Part shown: one piece after another, positions 1 to 8,046 of the stretch
Position numbering within the stretch: position 1 is the stretch's first letter
Layout: each line of letters begins with the position of its first letter
Source: Dactylosporangium sp. AC04546
GTDB taxonomy: Bacteria > Actinomycetota > Actinomycetes > Mycobacteriales > Micromonosporaceae
NCBI RefSeq assembly: GCF_022095675.1
Contig: NZ_JAHYSG010000134.1
Location: 1-31,158 of the forward strand
DNA length: 31,158 nucleotides
Reading direction: 5' to 3'
The notes under the pieces: generated by a model
What the model saw: the letters and a program-made list of their open reading frames with translations, nothing else
The model's database searches: none
What the model was told of the DNA's origin: nothing
Made by a program: the position numbers and the translations under genes

Positions 1-870
1 AGCCTGGCTGGCCCGGCTGACCTGGCTGGGCCGGGTAGCCGGGCTGGGCGGGGTTGTTCGGCTGGTGCTGGACGGCAGGCTGAGCCGGGTAGCCGGGCTG
101 GCCAGGGCCGCCCGCGTGGCTGGGGGCGCCCGGGTAGCCGGGGGCGCCTGTCTGGCCGGGGACGCCCGCCTGGCCTGCGAAGCCAGGCTGACCGGGGACG
201 CCCGCTTGGCCTGCGTAGCCGGGCTGGGCCGGGTACGCGGGCTGGCCGGGGACGCTTGCGTGGCCTGCGTAGCCCGGTTGGGCTGGGGCGCCCGGGTGGG
301 ACGGTGCGCCCGGCTGGCCGGGGACGGGGGCATGGCCTGCGTAGCCGGGCTGGCCCGGCTGGGGGCCCGTGCCCTGTGAGCCTGGGAAGCCTGGGTTGCC
401 TGCGTAGCCGGGCTGGGCTGCGGCGCCTGGCTGGCCGGGGTATCCGGGCTGGCCAGGCTGAGGGTAGCCGGGCTGGCGGGAGTAGCCGGGCTGTGCAGGG
501 TAACCGGGCTGGCCGCCGGTGTTGGGCTGGCCGGGGGCGCCCGGCTGGCCTGCATACCCGGGCTGGCCGGGGACGGCTGCCTGGCCGCCGTAGATGGGCT
601 GGCCAGGAGCACCGGGCTGGGCCCCGTAGCCGGGGTGACCGGGCTGGCCCGGCTGACCGGGAGCGCCCGCGTACCCGGGCTGGCCTCCGTAGCCGGGCTG
701 GCCCGGCTGGACGGGCTGACCGGGGGCGCCCGCTTGGGCCCCGTAACCGGGCTGGCCTCCGTAGGCGGGCTGACCAGGCTGGCCAGGCTGAGCGGGCTGG
801 CCAGGCTGTCCAGGTTGACCAGGTTGGCCCGGCTGACCGGGCTGCCAGCCGGCGGCTGGCTGCTGTGCCC
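1..870 (-). repeat. Collagen-like Gly-Pro-Gln/Ala-Tyr coding repeats
   Basis: Reading the minus strand in the frame of the gene above, almost every third residue is Gly, in variants of PGQPGYAGQ and PGAPGQP. The underlying DNA is a degenerate 9/18-bp tandem repeat (cagcccggctac-like on the minus strand). Repeats of this kind expand and contract by slippage, so copy number probably varies between strains. Confidence 0.8.
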
Positions 871-2914
871 AGGGCTGCTGGGGTCCGGGAGGCGTCCAGC
901 CAGGCTGGGGCTGGTTCCAGGCCGGCGCGGCGCCGGACGTTGGAGCCGGCTGCCACGGCTGCGGCTGGTTGGGCTGGCCGCCGCCCCATGGGTGTTCCGC
1001 GGACGGGGTGGTGTACGACGGGGGAGTTGACGTCTCCGGGGCCTTCAGCGGGCCCGGCTCGGGCTGCGGCGTGGGTTCCGGCTCCGGGCTCGGGAACGGG
1101 GACGGGACCGGGCCCGGGATCGGGCCGAGGGGATCTGCCGCCTCCACCGGGGGCGGAGCCATCGTGCCCGCGCGGTAGATGCCCGGAGTGGCTGCCGAGC
1201 GGGAGCGGATGGCCTCCGCGGCCTCCTCGGCGCTCACCGACTGGGCGCCGCGTACCGATGCGCTTGCCCGGGCCGCCGCCACGCCCGCCAGCGCGCCTGC
1301 CACGCCGCCGGCTGCTGCGCCGGCGACGGCACCAGCACCAGCGGCGCCGGCGATGTCGGCCGCTGCGTCGGAGGGTGACGGAGACGGGTCCGCAGGAGGT
1401 GACGACGCCGCGTACGCCGCGAGAGACGGTTCAGCGCTCGGGGTCGAGTAGGACGGCGGGGCCGGGTTCGACGGCTCGGCGCCCGGGATCGAGTACGCCG
1501 GCGGAGCGGCGTCCGCCGCCGGTGGGCGGGTGCGGGCGAACGGATGGACCACCGGCGCCGGCTCGTAAGGCGGTGCGGGCTCCGACGACGGCGGGGGGCC
1601 GTAGGTCGAGGCCGGGTTCGAGGACGGTGGCGGGCCATACGTCGAGGCCGGCTCCGACGACGGCGGCGGGCCATACGTCGAGGCCGGGTTCGAGCTCGGC
1701 GGCGGGCCGTAGGTCGAGGCGGGGTTCGACGACGGCGGCGGGCCGTAGGTCGACGCCGGGGGCTCGGCCGATGGGACCTGGTACGACGACGGGGTCGGCT
1801 CCGCGGCCGGCTGGGCCGTCCACGGCTTTGCGAACGCGTCCCAGGACGACTCCGGGGCCGGTGACCGTGGGGTGCGGCTCGGCAGCGGCGGAATCGGGCC
1901 CGAGTCGTTGTCCAGTGGGGACGACGGCAGGGGCGAGGCGGAGATCGATGCGGCCGAGGACTCCGAAGCCCAGGTCGAGGCGCGGTAGGCATCAGCGGGG
2001 GCGCCGGAAGAAGCCTCAAGAGCGGAGTCGTCCGCGGACGCCGGGGCGAAGCCGTCCAGCGGAGCGGGGCCGAACGGGTCGGCCACGTCCCCCGACGACG
2101 GGTCGTCGACCGGCGGGGGCATGGAGTCGTCGGTCGGCGGCGGGCCGTACGTGCTGGCGACCGGCTCGAAGCTCGGCAACTGGTACGACGGCGGCGCTGA
2201 GCCGGCGACCGAAGCCTCGACCAGGTCGTCCTCAGGAGAAGCAGGAGAATCGGGAGAACCAGAAGAACCAGAAGAACCAGGAGACGCAAAAGCAGCAAGA
2301 GAGGACGGCGCCTCCGCGAGACCGGCGGAGCCAAGATCCTCGGACGAGGAGTCCGAGGACGGCGCCTCAGCCAGCCCGGCCGAGCCGACCTCGTACGGAG
2401 AGTCGTCCGGCTGGTTCGACGCCGAGGAGTGCGACGGTCCGATGTTCCACGGCTGACGCGGCGGCGACGGCTGCTCGGGAGCCGACGAAGAGCCGCCCGA
2501 GGTCGGCGTCTGCGTCGAAGGTGCCTCGCCGAGCTCGGCGTCCGGGTCGTCCGATTCCGCCGGCGCCTCGGCCAGGCCGGCGTCACCCGTGTCGGACGGG
2601 GACGGGCCCGAGTCGCCGAACGCCGCCATCAGCGCGGCGACCTCAGGATCCTCCTCGGCCTCCGCACCGGGTGACGCGACGCCGGCCAGGTCGGCACCCG
2701 GCCACAGCGCACCGTCGACCGGCGCGGGAGGCGGCTCGTACGCCTCCGGGAGGTCCTCGTCGACCGGCTCCTCCGGCAGCTCCGCCCCGACGGGCGGTGG
2801 CGGCGGCAGCGGTGGCAGGTCGACGGCCTCGGCGGACGCCGGCGGTTCAGCGCCGGGCGGGCCCGAAGGTCCCGCCTCGCCGCGTGCCGCGTCCCGGTTG
2901 TCCCGCTCGTCCAT
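1..2914 (-). CDS. Large Pro/Gly-rich protein with collagen-like repeats (3' end outside window)
   Basis: I do not recognise a named family. The frame starts at ATG 2914 with a GGAGG ribosome site 8 nt upstream and stays open for 971 codons to the left edge, so the C-terminus is missing. The N-terminal part (about residues 1-430) is acidic and rich in Pro, Ser, Glu and Asp, and is probably disordered. Five 12-residue repeats (STYGPPPSS core) follow at about residues 378-438. An Ala/Gly-rich hydrophobic stretch, perhaps membrane-associated, lies near residues 515-550. From about residue 680 to the edge the protein is built of collagen-like GQPGYP / GAPGQPG units. Surface attachment, a polymer-like stalk or a scaffold role would all fit; function cannot be told without the C-terminus. 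The long open frames on the other strand here are a by-product of the repetitive GC-rich codons. Confidence 0.75.
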   Translation of the reverse strand, partial: MDERDNRDAARGEAGPSGPPGAEPPASAEAVDLPPLPPPPPVGAELPEEPVDEDLPEAYEPPPAPVDGALWPGADLAGVASPGAEAEEDPEVAALMAAFGDSGPSPSDTGDAGLAEAPAESDDPDAELGEAPSTQTPTSGGSSSAPEQPSPPRQPWNIGPSHSSASNQPDDSPYEVGSAGLAEAPSSDSSSEDLGSAGLAEAPSSLAAFASPGSSGSSGSPDSPASPEDDLVEASVAGSAPPSYQLPSFEPVASTYGPPPTDDSMPPPVDDPSSGDVADPFGPAPLDGFAPASADDSALEASSGAPADAYRASTWASESSAASISASPLPSSPLDNDSGPIPPLPSRTPRSPAPESSWDAFAKPWTAQPAAEPTPSSYQVPSAEPPASTYGPPPSSNPASTYGPPPSSNPASTYGPPPSSEPASTYGPPPSSNPASTYGPPPSSEPAPPYEPAPVVHPFARTRPPAADAAPPAYSIPGAEPSNPAPPSYSTPSAEPSLAAYAASSPPADPSPSPSDAAADIAGAAGAGAVAGAAAGGVAGALAGVAAARASASVRGAQSVSAEEAAEAIRSRSAATPGIYRAGTMAPPPVEAADPLGPIPGPVPSPFPSPEPEPTPQPEPGPLKAPETSTPPSYTTPSAEHPWGGGQPNQPQPWQPAPTSGAAPAWNQPQPGWTPPGPQQPWAQQPAAGWQPGQPGQPGQPGQPGQPAQPGQPGQPAYGGQPGYGAQAGAPGQPVQPGQPGYGGQPGYAGAPGQPGQPGHPGYGAQPGAPGQPIYGGQAAVPGQPGYAGQPGAPGQPNTGGQPGYPAQPGYSRQPGYPQPGQPGYPGQPGAAAQPGYAGNPGFPGSQGTGPQPGQPGYAGHAPVPGQPGAPSHPGAPAQPGYAGHASVPGQPAYPAQPGYAGQAGVPGQPGFAGQAGVPGQTGAPGYPGAPSHAGGPGQPGYPAQPAVQHQPNNPAQPGYPAQPGQPGQPG
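1601..1780 (-). repeat. 36-bp tandem repeat, five copies (12-aa unit)
   Basis: The Tyr codon of the unit recurs at 1601, 1637, 1673, 1709 and 1745, an exact 36-bp period. Each unit encodes a variant of ASTYGPPPSSNP, with Asn or Glu at the variable position. It is coding and in frame, inside the collagen-like protein gene. Confidence 0.85.
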
Positions 2915-2932
2915 CAGTGCCCTCCATGACCT

Positions 2933-2947
2933 TGCCTGCCGCAGGCA
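2933..2947. promoter_or_regulatory. 15-bp perfect inverted repeat between the two envelope genes
   Basis: TGCCTGC-C-GCAGGCA lies in the 132-bp gap between the stop of the NlpC/P60 gene and the start of the collagen-like gene, 18 nt upstream of the latter's ATG. The stem has no T-tract behind it, so an operator is as likely as a terminator. Confidence 0.3.
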
Positions 2948-3046
2948 TCATCCCGCGCCCGGCGTCCCCCACGCCGGCCACGCGTCCACGGTGCCATATC
3001 GAGTCACGGAACGCTGGATCGGATGGCGTCGGGTTTGAGCGGGACG

Positions 3047-4612
3047 TCAGCTGCTGGACGTCGTCACCGAGGGCTTCGGCGATGCGCTGGCCGACTTCGA
3101 CGTCGCGGTCGACGGTGCCGCAGAAGACGGCTCCGGCTGCTTCGACGGCTCCGGCTCCTTGCTCGGCTCGGTCGACGGCGGCGGCTGCGTCGTCGGCTCG
3201 GTCGACGGTTCCGTCGTGGGCTCGGTCGTGGGCTCTTTCGTCGGTTCCTTCGTGGGCTCGGTCGTCGGCTCCGTGACAGGCGGCGGCTGGGTCGTCGCCC
3301 GAGGCGGCTGCGTGGTCGCGGGCGGCTGCGTGGTCGTGGGCGGCTGGCCAGGGGCGGGCACGGCCGGGAAGATCCGCGACGCGCCGAACAGCTTCGACCA
3401 CTTCACCGGGCCGATCTTGACCTTCTCGCCGGTGGTCGGGGCGTGGACCATGCGGCCGTTCCCGACGTAGATGCCCATGTGGTAGATCGAGCGCCAGTCG
3501 CTCGGGTCGCTGGCGAAGAACACGAGGTCGCCGGGGAGGAGCTGGTCGCCGATCCGGTCCTTGCTGGGCCGGATGTTCGGCGTGCCGTGGTACATGTCGT
3601 TGGCCACCCGCGGCACCCGGACGCCCAGCTGCCCGTAGGACCAGTAGGCCAGGCCAGAGCAGTCGAAGGTGTTCGGGCCCTCGTCACCCCAGACGTACCA
3701 GCTGCCGATCTTGCCCAGCGCGTAGTTGAGCGCTTGGAGGGCCCTGGGGTTGGCCACCATCCCTTCGACCGGGGTGTCCGGCACATTGCCGTACAGGTCC
3801 TGCTCGCGCTTGTCCTCCGCGGCCTCCAGCAGGAGGACCTGGGCGTCGTTCTGCTGCTTGAGCTGGAGGTAAGCCGTGTTCTTGAGGTTGAACTCGGCCT
3901 CGATCGGCGCGTAGATGCCCTGCGCGGTCTGCAGCGCGGTACGCGCGACCATGACCTCCTGGCGGGCCGCCGACTCCTCCTGCTCGGCGCGGAGCAGGTC
4001 GTAGGCCGCTTCCTGCCCGCCCGGCTGCGCGCCCAGGCCGGGCGCGAGCATGCCGAACTGGTGCAGGTCGTGCGCGTACTGGTCGAGGGGGCCCAGGCCG
4101 GCGGCGTGCTTGTAGGCGTCGGCGGCGGCCGAGTCGGCCTTGCTGCGCAGCTCGACGACCCGCTCGCTCGCGAGCCGGAGCTTCTCCTCGGCGTCGGTCA
4201 CCGATGCCTGCGCCGCCTCGACGTCGAGGGTCGCTTGGAGTTTTCGTTGACCGAGCTGTGTGACGACGGCCTCGTCGGCGGCCAGTTTGGCCGCGAACGG
4301 GCCGCGCAGCGCGGAGGTCGACACGCTGGCCGGCGGCGCGGTGCCCGTGCCGGTGCCCGGCATGATCAGCGAGCCGGCGGCGATCGGGCGGGAGCCGGTG
4401 TCCGGAATGCCGGGACCGGGGTCGGCGTAGGCCGGGCGGGGGATCAGCGAGCACAGCATCGTGCAGACCACCGTGGCGGCGAACAGCCGCCCACGCCCGA
4501 CCCGCATCCGAGGCCGTGGCGGCGCTTCCACCGGCGGACTGACCTGCACCGATACGGGTGCCTGCCAATCGTCGCCAGGGTATGCCGCAGCCCTCAGTAC
4601 CAGCCCCTCCAT
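3047..4612 (-). CDS. Secreted NlpC/P60 family peptidoglycan peptidase with coiled coil and Thr/Pro tail
   Basis: A D,L-endopeptidase of the NlpC/P60 (C40) family, expected to cut peptide stems of peptidoglycan outside the membrane. From the ATG at 4612 it is 521 aa. A hydrophobic signal segment ending AYA-DP is followed by a long Ala/Glu/Gln-rich coiled coil (about residues 80-250), as in RipA-type enzymes. The catalytic domain has Cys318 in DCSG, His378 in YHMGIYVG and His390 in VHAP, the expected triad. A tail of TEPT/KEPT/TQPP repeats ends the protein and could span the wall. The start is uncertain: TTG 4645 and GTG 4615 are upstream options, and ATG 4507 would leave a textbook signal peptide but has no ribosome site. 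The collagen-like gene follows 132 bp downstream on the same strand. Confidence 0.9.
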   Translation of the reverse strand: MEGLVLRAAAYPGDDWQAPVSVQVSPPVEAPPRPRMRVGRGRLFAATVVCTMLCSLIPRPAYADPGPGIPDTGSRPIAAGSLIMPGTGTGTAPPASVSTSALRGPFAAKLAADEAVVTQLGQRKLQATLDVEAAQASVTDAEEKLRLASERVVELRSKADSAAADAYKHAAGLGPLDQYAHDLHQFGMLAPGLGAQPGGQEAAYDLLRAEQEESAARQEVMVARTALQTAQGIYAPIEAEFNLKNTAYLQLKQQNDAQVLLLEAAEDKREQDLYGNVPDTPVEGMVANPRALQALNYALGKIGSWYVWGDEGPNTFDCSGLAYWSYGQLGVRVPRVANDMYHGTPNIRPSKDRIGDQLLPGDLVFFASDPSDWRSIYHMGIYVGNGRMVHAPTTGEKVKIGPVKWSKLFGASRIFPAVPAPGQPPTTTQPPATTQPPRATTQPPPVTEPTTEPTKEPTKEPTTEPTTEPSTEPTTQPPPSTEPSKEPEPSKQPEPSSAAPSTATSKSASASPKPSVTTSSS

Positions 4613-4646
4613 CGCCACCGTCCCCAGTCGGCTAGCCACGCCCAAA

Positions 4647-4668
4647 GGTCGACCGTCGCCGGTCGATC
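4647..4668 (-). promoter_or_regulatory. Hairpin with GNRA-type loop before the NlpC/P60 gene
   Basis: On the minus strand GATCGACCG and CGGTCGACC can pair at 8 of 9 positions around a GCGA tetraloop, followed by TTTG. It sits just upstream of the earliest possible start codon (TTG 4645). It could be a 5' leader structure or an operator. I looked for ydaO/c-di-AMP riboswitch signatures, which often precede wall hydrolases in actinobacteria, and did not find them. Confidence 0.3.
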
Positions 4669-4797
4669 AGTCGGTCTGCCGCCCGACCGTGTTCCTGCCC
4701 ACTTTTGTTTACCGTACGAAGGCGAGAGCCGTCGAGTGGTGATCAATGTCAGGTTCGGCGAGTGCAGGTGAATGCGGGTGGAACAAAGGGTCCGACG

Positions 4798-4803
4798 TAC
4801 GCT
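4798..4803 (+). promoter_or_regulatory. -10 box of a leaderless-type promoter for mqnE
   Basis: TACGCT lies 6 nt before the GTG at 4810, so transcription would begin at or next to the start codon. No ribosome site is present. No convincing -35 box is visible. Confidence 0.5.
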
Positions 4804-4809
4804 GGCCCC

Positions 4810-5979
4810 GTGGACGCAGGGTTGAAGCGCGAGATCGAGGCCAAGGTCGCGGCCGGTGAGCGGCTGAGCAGGGAGGACGGTGTCGCGCTCTACGAGAGCG
4901 ACGACCTCGTCTGGCTGGGGCGGCTGGCCCACCAGGTGCGCACCGACAAGAACGGCGACCGGGTGATGTTCAACGTCAACCGGCACCTGAATCTCACCAA
5001 CGTCTGCTCGGCGAGCTGCGCATACTGCTCCTTCCAGCGCAAGCCGGGCGAGAAGGATGCCTACACCATGCGCATCCACGAGGCGGTGGCGAAGGCCAAG
5101 GAGATGGAGGATGAGCAGCTCACCGAGCTGCACATCGTCAACGGCCTGCACCCGACGCTGCCGTGGAAGTACTACCCGAAGGTCCTCCGCGAGCTGAAGT
5201 CCGCGCTGCCGGGGGTCAACCTCAAGGCGTTCACCGCGACTGAGATCCAGTGGTTCGAGAAGATCTCCGGCCTGCCCGCCGACGAGATCCTCGACGAGCT
5301 CATGGATGCCGGCCTGGAGTCGCTGACCGGCGGCGGCGCCGAGATCTTCGACTGGGAGGTCCGGCAGCACATCGTCGACCACGCCACCCACTGGGAGGAC
5401 TGGTCGCGCATCCACCGCCTCGCCCACAGCAAGGGCCTCCGCACACCGTCCACAATGCTCTACGGGCACATCGAGGAGCCGCGGCACCGCGTCGACCACG
5501 TGATGCGCCTCCGCGAGCTGCAGGACGAGACCGGCGGCTTCACCGTGTTCATCCCGCTGCGCTACCAGCACGACTTCGTCGACTCGGCCGACGGCAAGAT
5601 CCGCAACCGGCTCCAGGCGCGCACGAAGATGGCCAGCCCGGCGGAGTCGCTGAAGACCTTCGCGGTGTCGCGGCTGATGTTCGACAACGTCCCGCACGTG
5701 AAGTGCTTCTGGGTCATGCACGGGCTGTCGGTCGCGCAGCTCAGCCTCAACTTCGGCGTGGACGACCTCGACGGCTCGGTCGTCGAGTACAAGATCACGC
5801 ACGACGCGGACAGCTACGGCACGCCCAACACCATGCACCGCGAGGACCTGCTGCACCTGATCTGGGACGCCGGGTTCCAGCCGGTCGAGCGCAACACGAA
5901 GTACGAGATCGTGCGCGAGTACGAGAAGCCGACCCCGCTGGCCGAGCGGCGCTCGGAACCGCAGAAGGTCTGGGCCTGA
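4810..5979 (+). CDS. mqnE: Aminofutalosine synthase MqnE
   Basis: A radical SAM enzyme of the futalosine pathway of menaquinone synthesis. It adds the adenosyl radical to 3-[(1-carboxyvinyl)oxy]benzoate, the MqnA product, giving aminofutalosine. The protein is 389 aa, the usual length. The [4Fe-4S]-binding CxxxCxxC is at Cys66, Cys70 and Cys73 (NVCSASCAYC). The conserved stretches YCSFQRKPGEKDAYTMR, ELHIVNGLHP, LTGGGAEIFDWEVR and IPLRYQHDF agree closely with remembered Streptomyces MqnE, and they set it apart from the related MqnC and CofH. GTG 4810 is preferred because MqnE proteins start VDAGLK-like and the -10 box lies just before it; the frame does continue 35 codons upstream to an ATG at 4705. 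Its pathway partner mqnA lies at the far end of the window. Confidence 0.95.
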   Translation: MDAGLKREIEAKVAAGERLSREDGVALYESDDLVWLGRLAHQVRTDKNGDRVMFNVNRHLNLTNVCSASCAYCSFQRKPGEKDAYTMRIHEAVAKAKEMEDEQLTELHIVNGLHPTLPWKYYPKVLRELKSALPGVNLKAFTATEIQWFEKISGLPADEILDELMDAGLESLTGGGAEIFDWEVRQHIVDHATHWEDWSRIHRLAHSKGLRTPSTMLYGHIEEPRHRVDHVMRLRELQDETGGFTVFIPLRYQHDFVDSADGKIRNRLQARTKMASPAESLKTFAVSRLMFDNVPHVKCFWVMHGLSVAQLSLNFGVDDLDGSVVEYKITHDADSYGTPNTMHREDLLHLIWDAGFQPVERNTKYEIVREYEKPTPLAERRSEPQKVWA

Positions 5980-6003
5980 CCTAAGGCGCCAAAAGCCTAA
6001 AGG
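5980..6003. terminator. Weak convergent stem between mqnE and the oxidoreductase
   Basis: CCTAAGGC, seven bases, then GCCTAAAGG form an imperfect stem in the 17-bp gap between the two convergent stop codons, overlapping the oxidoreductase stop. T/A runs flank it. A short bidirectional terminator is possible, not certain. Confidence 0.3.
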
Positions 6004-6950
6004 CCCGAGACGATCCGGACGACGGCGTGACCGCAGCCCCAGGAGGCGGTCACGCCCGCGCCGCCGTGCCCGTAGTTGTGGACGACGTCCAGCCCGTTGA
6101 CCCGCTCGTGCTCCAGGCGCACGGTCGGCCGGTAGGGCCGGATGCCGACCCGGTGGTCGAGCACCTTCGCGGTCGCCACGCGCGGGTCGATCGTCGCGCA
6201 CATCTGGATGAGCCGCGCCGAGACGTCCAGGTTGGGCTCGCGGTCCCAGCGACCCGGCTCGATGCTGCCGCAGAGCGCCAGGTTCGGCCCATGCGGCAGG
6301 CAGGCGATCGGCAGCGCCGACTCGTCGTGCTCGCAGAAGAACTCGTCGATCCCCGGGTTCTCGACCACGACGATCTGGCCCCGGGTGGGCACGAGTGACT
6401 CGTCGCCGGTGAGCTTGCCGGCGTAGACCCCGGTGCAGTTCACGACGATCTCGTCGCCCTCGGCCGCCTCCGTCAGGGCGTCGACGCTGCGCCGTTCGAC
6501 CGGGGTGCCCGTCGCATCGAGCCTTTCCCGGAGGTACCGCAGGTAGACCGGCATGTCGACGAGCGGCGCCGAATACCACCACCCCACGACGAACCCGTCC
6601 GGCAGTTCGTCCGCCGTCGCCGCCCGGAATCCCGGCAGCGCGGCCATCCAGGCCGGCGGGTCGACCGGTGTCCGGGCCGCCTCCAGCCCGAACCCGTCGC
6701 GCACGCCGGTCGTGTCCGGATCGCCCGTCAGCCCCAAAAGGATCTGTCGGGTTTCATCACTCCAGGGAAAGATCCGTTCATCTTTTGCCAAATACGGACC
6801 CCAGATCGCGCCCGCGGCGAAAGACGTGGTGTCGAGATCCAACTCCGCGGCGCGGACCGTGACGCGATATCCGGCCTCGGCCAGGCAAATCGCCGTCGTC
6901 AATCCAGACACCCCGGCTCCGACCACCACGACCCCGCGTCCGGTGTGCAT
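5997..6950 (-). CDS. FAD-dependent D-amino-acid oxidase family protein
   Basis: A 317-aa flavoprotein of the DAAO fold. The N-terminal dinucleotide-binding motif VVVGAGVSGLTTAICLAEAGY (about residues 8-28) is followed by TSFAAGAIWGPY, the segment that contacts flavin in D-amino-acid oxidases. Further in are IVVNCTGVYAGKL, RGQIVVV, GIRPYRPTVRLE and, at the C-terminus, HNYGHGGAGVTASWGCG, all family hallmarks. It would oxidise a D-amino acid to the imino acid and release H2O2 in the cytoplasm; the substrate cannot be read from sequence. I chose ATG 6950 because the flavin-binding strand begins right after it and a leaderless promoter fits there. The longer upstream frame (to 7322) overlaps the divergent gene and is not used. 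It converges on mqnE with a 17-bp gap. Confidence 0.9.
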   Translation of the reverse strand: MHTGRGVVVVGAGVSGLTTAICLAEAGYRVTVRAAELDLDTTSFAAGAIWGPYLAKDERIFPWSDETRQILLGLTGDPDTTGVRDGFGLEAARTPVDPPAWMAALPGFRAATADELPDGFVVGWWYSAPLVDMPVYLRYLRERLDATGTPVERRSVDALTEAAEGDEIVVNCTGVYAGKLTGDESLVPTRGQIVVVENPGIDEFFCEHDESALPIACLPHGPNLALCGSIEPGRWDREPNLDVSARLIQMCATIDPRVATAKVLDHRVGIRPYRPTVRLEHERVNGLDVVHNYGHGGAGVTASWGCGHAVVRIVSGL

Positions 6951-6956
6951 ACGACG

Positions 6957-6985
6957 ACAGTAGGCCATCGTCGTCATCAAGTGAA
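6957..6985 (-). promoter_or_regulatory. Promoter of the D-amino-acid oxidase gene
   Basis: On the minus strand TTCACT (6980-6985) and TACTGT (6957-6962) are spaced by 17 bp. The -10 box ends 6 nt before ATG 6950 and there is no ribosome site, which points to a leaderless transcript. Confidence 0.55.
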
Positions 6986-7059
6986 TACGCGCGGTTGCAT
7001 AGATCCTTGGTGATGAGGTGGAATCGAATCTCGCCGACGGACAGCCGTGGGGGGTGCAA

Positions 7060-8046
7060 ATGTCGCAAACACCGTCGGCCGGCACCTTTCTCGTGCTCGG
7101 CGAGGTGCACACCGCCCTGCTGCAGAGTTCGGCCGCGCTGCCGGTCAACGCGTGCGAGCGGCTCGTGCGGCTCGTCGGCGGCGAGCGCGTCCGCCGGTAC
7201 GAGCGGCCCATCGCCCACGTGTGCTCGCCGAGCGTGCTGACCGGCGTCGACTGCCGGCTCGCCACGCCCGACGGCGCCCGCGTGCGGGCCATCGGTACTG
7301 TCGCGAGCCGCGTCGCGATCACGGGCGGTCACCTGCTGCAGGCCTCCTCGCGGGTCGGCCTGGAGCCGAGCGCCGACCGGCGGCGGCTGCCCTGGTCGCA
7401 GTACCTGGCCCGGCCCGGCCGCGCCGAGGTGATCGCCAAGCGGCTCGACGCCGCGGGCCTGGCCCGCGGGTTCATCGACGCCGAGCCCGACGAGACGGTG
7501 CTCGACCTGGCCAGCGTCAGCACGCGGCTGGTCGACGAGGTGCAGAAGTCGCCCGCCCTGGACCGGAGGGCCCCGCTGCGGGCCGGCCGGACCAAACTGC
7601 GGTGGGCGGCGCTGGTGACGGAGGGAGAACCGGCTGGGCCGTCGCTCACGGTGGCGAGCGGCGGAGCTAGGACGTTGGTGGTGCAGTGCCGCGCCGTCGA
7701 TGTGGACACGATCAGTGACTTCTGTGACGACGTCGCGCTGCACGACTGGCTGCTGACCACCCTGCTCCATGTGATCGAGAGCAGCCGCATGGGAAACGAC
7801 GATCACGTCAAGGTCATGGCCCGGCTCCGGCCCGCGGTCGAGCATCTGCTGCACCTGTGGATGCCCGAGGCGCGGCTCGCCAAAGGCGAAGGAGCGGGGG
7901 AGGCGGCCGCCCAGCTGTGGCGCAGCCTCGAGGACCGGCCCGGGATGAGTCGTCAATGGCGGTCGTGTGTCGATCGGATCAGGGACCAGTTGGCGCTGAA
8001 CACGATCGCGTTGTTCGGCGCCCGGCTCGGGGAGGGCAGCCGGTGA
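7060..8046 (+). CDS. SCO2521 family protein
   Basis: A 328-aa soluble protein that I place in the SCO2521 family of actinobacteria, whose function is unknown. Visible features: FLVLGEVHTALLQ near the start, a Gly-rich ITGGHLLQASS segment, and a C-terminal helical part (LHVIESSRMGNDDHVKVMARLRP). I see no catalytic motif, membrane segment or signal peptide. ATG 7060 is chosen for the GGGGGG purine run 9-14 nt upstream; GTG 7018 in the same frame is the alternative. Its stop overlaps the next start (GTGA, 8043-8046), so the two are probably translationally coupled. The family assignment rests mainly on the neighbours downstream, which match SCO2522-SCO2525. Confidence 0.75.
   Translation: MSQTPSAGTFLVLGEVHTALLQSSAALPVNACERLVRLVGGERVRRYERPIAHVCSPSVLTGVDCRLATPDGARVRAIGTVASRVAITGGHLLQASSRVGLEPSADRRRLPWSQYLARPGRAEVIAKRLDAAGLARGFIDAEPDETVLDLASVSTRLVDEVQKSPALDRRAPLRAGRTKLRWAALVTEGEPAGPSLTVASGGARTLVVQCRAVDVDTISDFCDDVALHDWLLTTLLHVIESSRMGNDDHVKVMARLRPAVEHLLHLWMPEARLAKGEGAGEAAAQLWRSLEDRPGMSRQWRSCVDRIRDQLALNTIALFGARLGEGSR

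Noticed and set aside
256..3276. 1006-codon plus-strand open frame rich in Arg, Ala, Gly and Pro
   Set aside because: It is antisense to the collagen-like gene and to the end of the NlpC/P60 gene; composition follows the repeats and there is no domain or ribosome site.
4613..4760. c-di-AMP (ydaO) riboswitch before the NlpC/P60 gene
   Set aside because: The position fits what is known in actinobacteria, but the conserved riboswitch boxes are not present; only a simple hairpin is seen.
4594..6582. 662-codon minus-strand frame across mqnE
   Set aside because: Antisense of mqnE; the plus strand encodes an unmistakable radical SAM enzyme.
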